A stretch of DNA of 64,000 nt, from the NCBI RefSeq assembly GCF_014202995.1, contig NZ_JACHIA010000008.1:1-64000 (forward strand), read 5' to 3'. The notes under the pieces are model-generated. The model saw only the letters and a program-made list of their open reading frames with translations. It had not been told where the DNA came from and did no database searches. The translations under genes were made by a program, and so were the position numbers. Of this stretch, positions 63,273 through 64,000 are shown in pieces (position 1 is the first letter of the stretch; each line of letters begins with the position of its first letter). The DNA comes from Longimicrobium terrae (GTDB lineage: Bacteria > Gemmatimonadota > Gemmatimonadetes > Longimicrobiales > Longimicrobiaceae).

Positions 63273-63881
63273 ATGAACCAGACCCCGGTCACCCCCACGC
63301 AGATGGACGCCATCCGCGAAGTGGTGAACATCGGCGCCGGCCACGCGGCCACCAACCTGTCGGCGCTCACCGGCCTGACGGTGATGATTTCCGTTCCCCG
63401 CATCCAGTGGGCGGGTCTCAGCGCCGCGCTGCCCGGGGACGGGGACCTGGTGGTGATCAGCGTTCCCATCTCCGGCGTCAGCGAAGAAGGGGGCGAGCAC
63501 GCCTCGCTCATTCTGGCGACGGAAACCGCGCTGCGCATGGTGGCGCTCATGCTGCGCCGCGACCCGTCGCGCCACGTGTCCATCGGCGAGCTGGAAAAGT
63601 CGGCGCTGATGGAGATGGGGAACATCGTGTGCGCGGCGTACGTGGGCGTGCTGGGGACGTTTCTGAACAAGGGCGTGATGATCGGCACGCCGGTGATGGA
63701 GGTGGGCTCGCGCGAGGAACTGGGCCCGCGGCACGCCTCGGGGCTGGTGATCGAGACGGACTTCACCTTTCTGGACACCACCTTTGAGGGCGTATTCGTC
63801 CTCAGCCACAGCGACGTGTCGTTCCATTCGCTGCTGAGCGCGCTGGGATTCGACGTCGCCCGTCCGGGCGGCGCAACCTGA
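63273..63881 (+). CDS. cheC: CheC-type CheY-P phosphatase
   Basis: 202 residues. CheC has two copies of the phosphatase motif, and both halves are visible: AIREVVNIGAGHAATNLSALTG near residue 13 and ELEKSALMEMGNIVCAAYVGVLG near 110, each with the Glu-Asn pair. It dephosphorylates CheY-P in chemotaxis or a CheY-like response regulator. ATG at 63273 is used; a start at 63225 would lie inside the dcd terminator. No other chemotaxis gene is in the window, so the partner is unknown. Confidence 0.85.
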   Translation: MNQTPVTPTQMDAIREVVNIGAGHAATNLSALTGLTVMISVPRIQWAGLSAALPGDGDLVVISVPISGVSEEGGEHASLILATETALRMVALMLRRDPSRHVSIGELEKSALMEMGNIVCAAYVGVLGTFLNKGVMIGTPVMEVGSREELGPRHASGLVIETDFTFLDTTFEGVFVLSHSDVSFHSLLSALGFDVARPGGAT

Positions 63882-63901
63882 CCACGGCGGGAGCGGGGCC
63901 G

Positions 63902-64000
63902 ATGGACACGCACTTCGCTCCGTTCTCCGCCCGCGCGCGCGCGGAGCACCTGGCCTCGCTCACGGGCGAGACGTGGGACCTGCTCATCATCGGCGGAGGG
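63902..64000 (+). CDS. Glycerol-3-phosphate dehydrogenase-like FAD enzyme, N-terminus (cut by window edge)
   Basis: 33 codons from the ATG at 63902 to the edge: RARAEHLASLTGETWDLLIIGGG. The DLLIIGGG is the start of an FAD-binding Rossmann motif, and the spacing of the RxxxLxxLxxxxWDLL leader matches GlpD-type dehydrogenases. Only the first beta strand is present, so other FAD oxidoreductases remain possible. 20 nt after cheC. Confidence 0.55.
   Translation, partial: MDTHFAPFSARARAEHLASLTGETWDLLIIGGG

Overview
The window is GC-rich chromosomal DNA from a bacterium that is most likely a member of Gemmatimonadota, near Longimicrobium. That placement is an inference from base composition, the 5' end of a 16S rRNA gene at the left edge, exported proteins with an LT...AG-type N-terminal module, and a SARP/TolB-like/TPR regulator. 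It rests on no database comparison. Most genes lie on the minus strand. No phage, integrase, transposase or CRISPR array was seen.

Left part (1-16.7 kb): a partial 16S rRNA gene with an upstream promoter; tRNA-His with a strong terminator; a giant cyclic beta-1,2-glucan synthase; a NimA-like flavoprotein behind a palindrome-rich promoter; an operon in which a membrane-anchored CHAT caspase-like protease is flanked by two exported proteins of related N-terminal design; a FISUMP-type secreted protein; and a tRNA-Pro/tRNA-Arg pair.

17-26 kb: an accessory-looking region. A SARP-type membrane regulator reads left. A four-gene plus-strand run encodes a membrane protein, a lipoprotein, a gluzincin metalloprotease and a metallo-beta-lactamase-fold hydrolase, and ends at a strong bidirectional terminator.

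26-46 kb: mostly housekeeping genes: rph-rdgB; a tightly overlapped five-gene chain (thioesterase, HEAT-cyclophilin lipoprotein, LolB-like, LptE, HemC); sucC-sucD-PtsN/CBS-ndk; arcC; phosphohexomutase; ridA; and etfB-etfA. Inserted between ridA and etfA is a plus-strand two-gene module with its own near-consensus promoter. It encodes a papain-like Cys/His protein fused to an 'FSGRPNPSW' domain, then the same domain as a free-standing small protein. This is the best candidate for an undescribed system.

46-64 kb: a complete 14-gene complex I operon in canonical order (nuoA to nuoN, minus strand), a divergently promoted dcd, a CheC-like phosphatase and the start of a glpD-like gene cut by the window edge.

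Across the window, intergenic gaps carry several repeat families: AGTGCCC heptad palindromes at four gene junctions (three inside nuo), YATTCCC heptads, a two-hairpin element at a fixed 29-nt pitch with compensatory change, and long inverted repeats.
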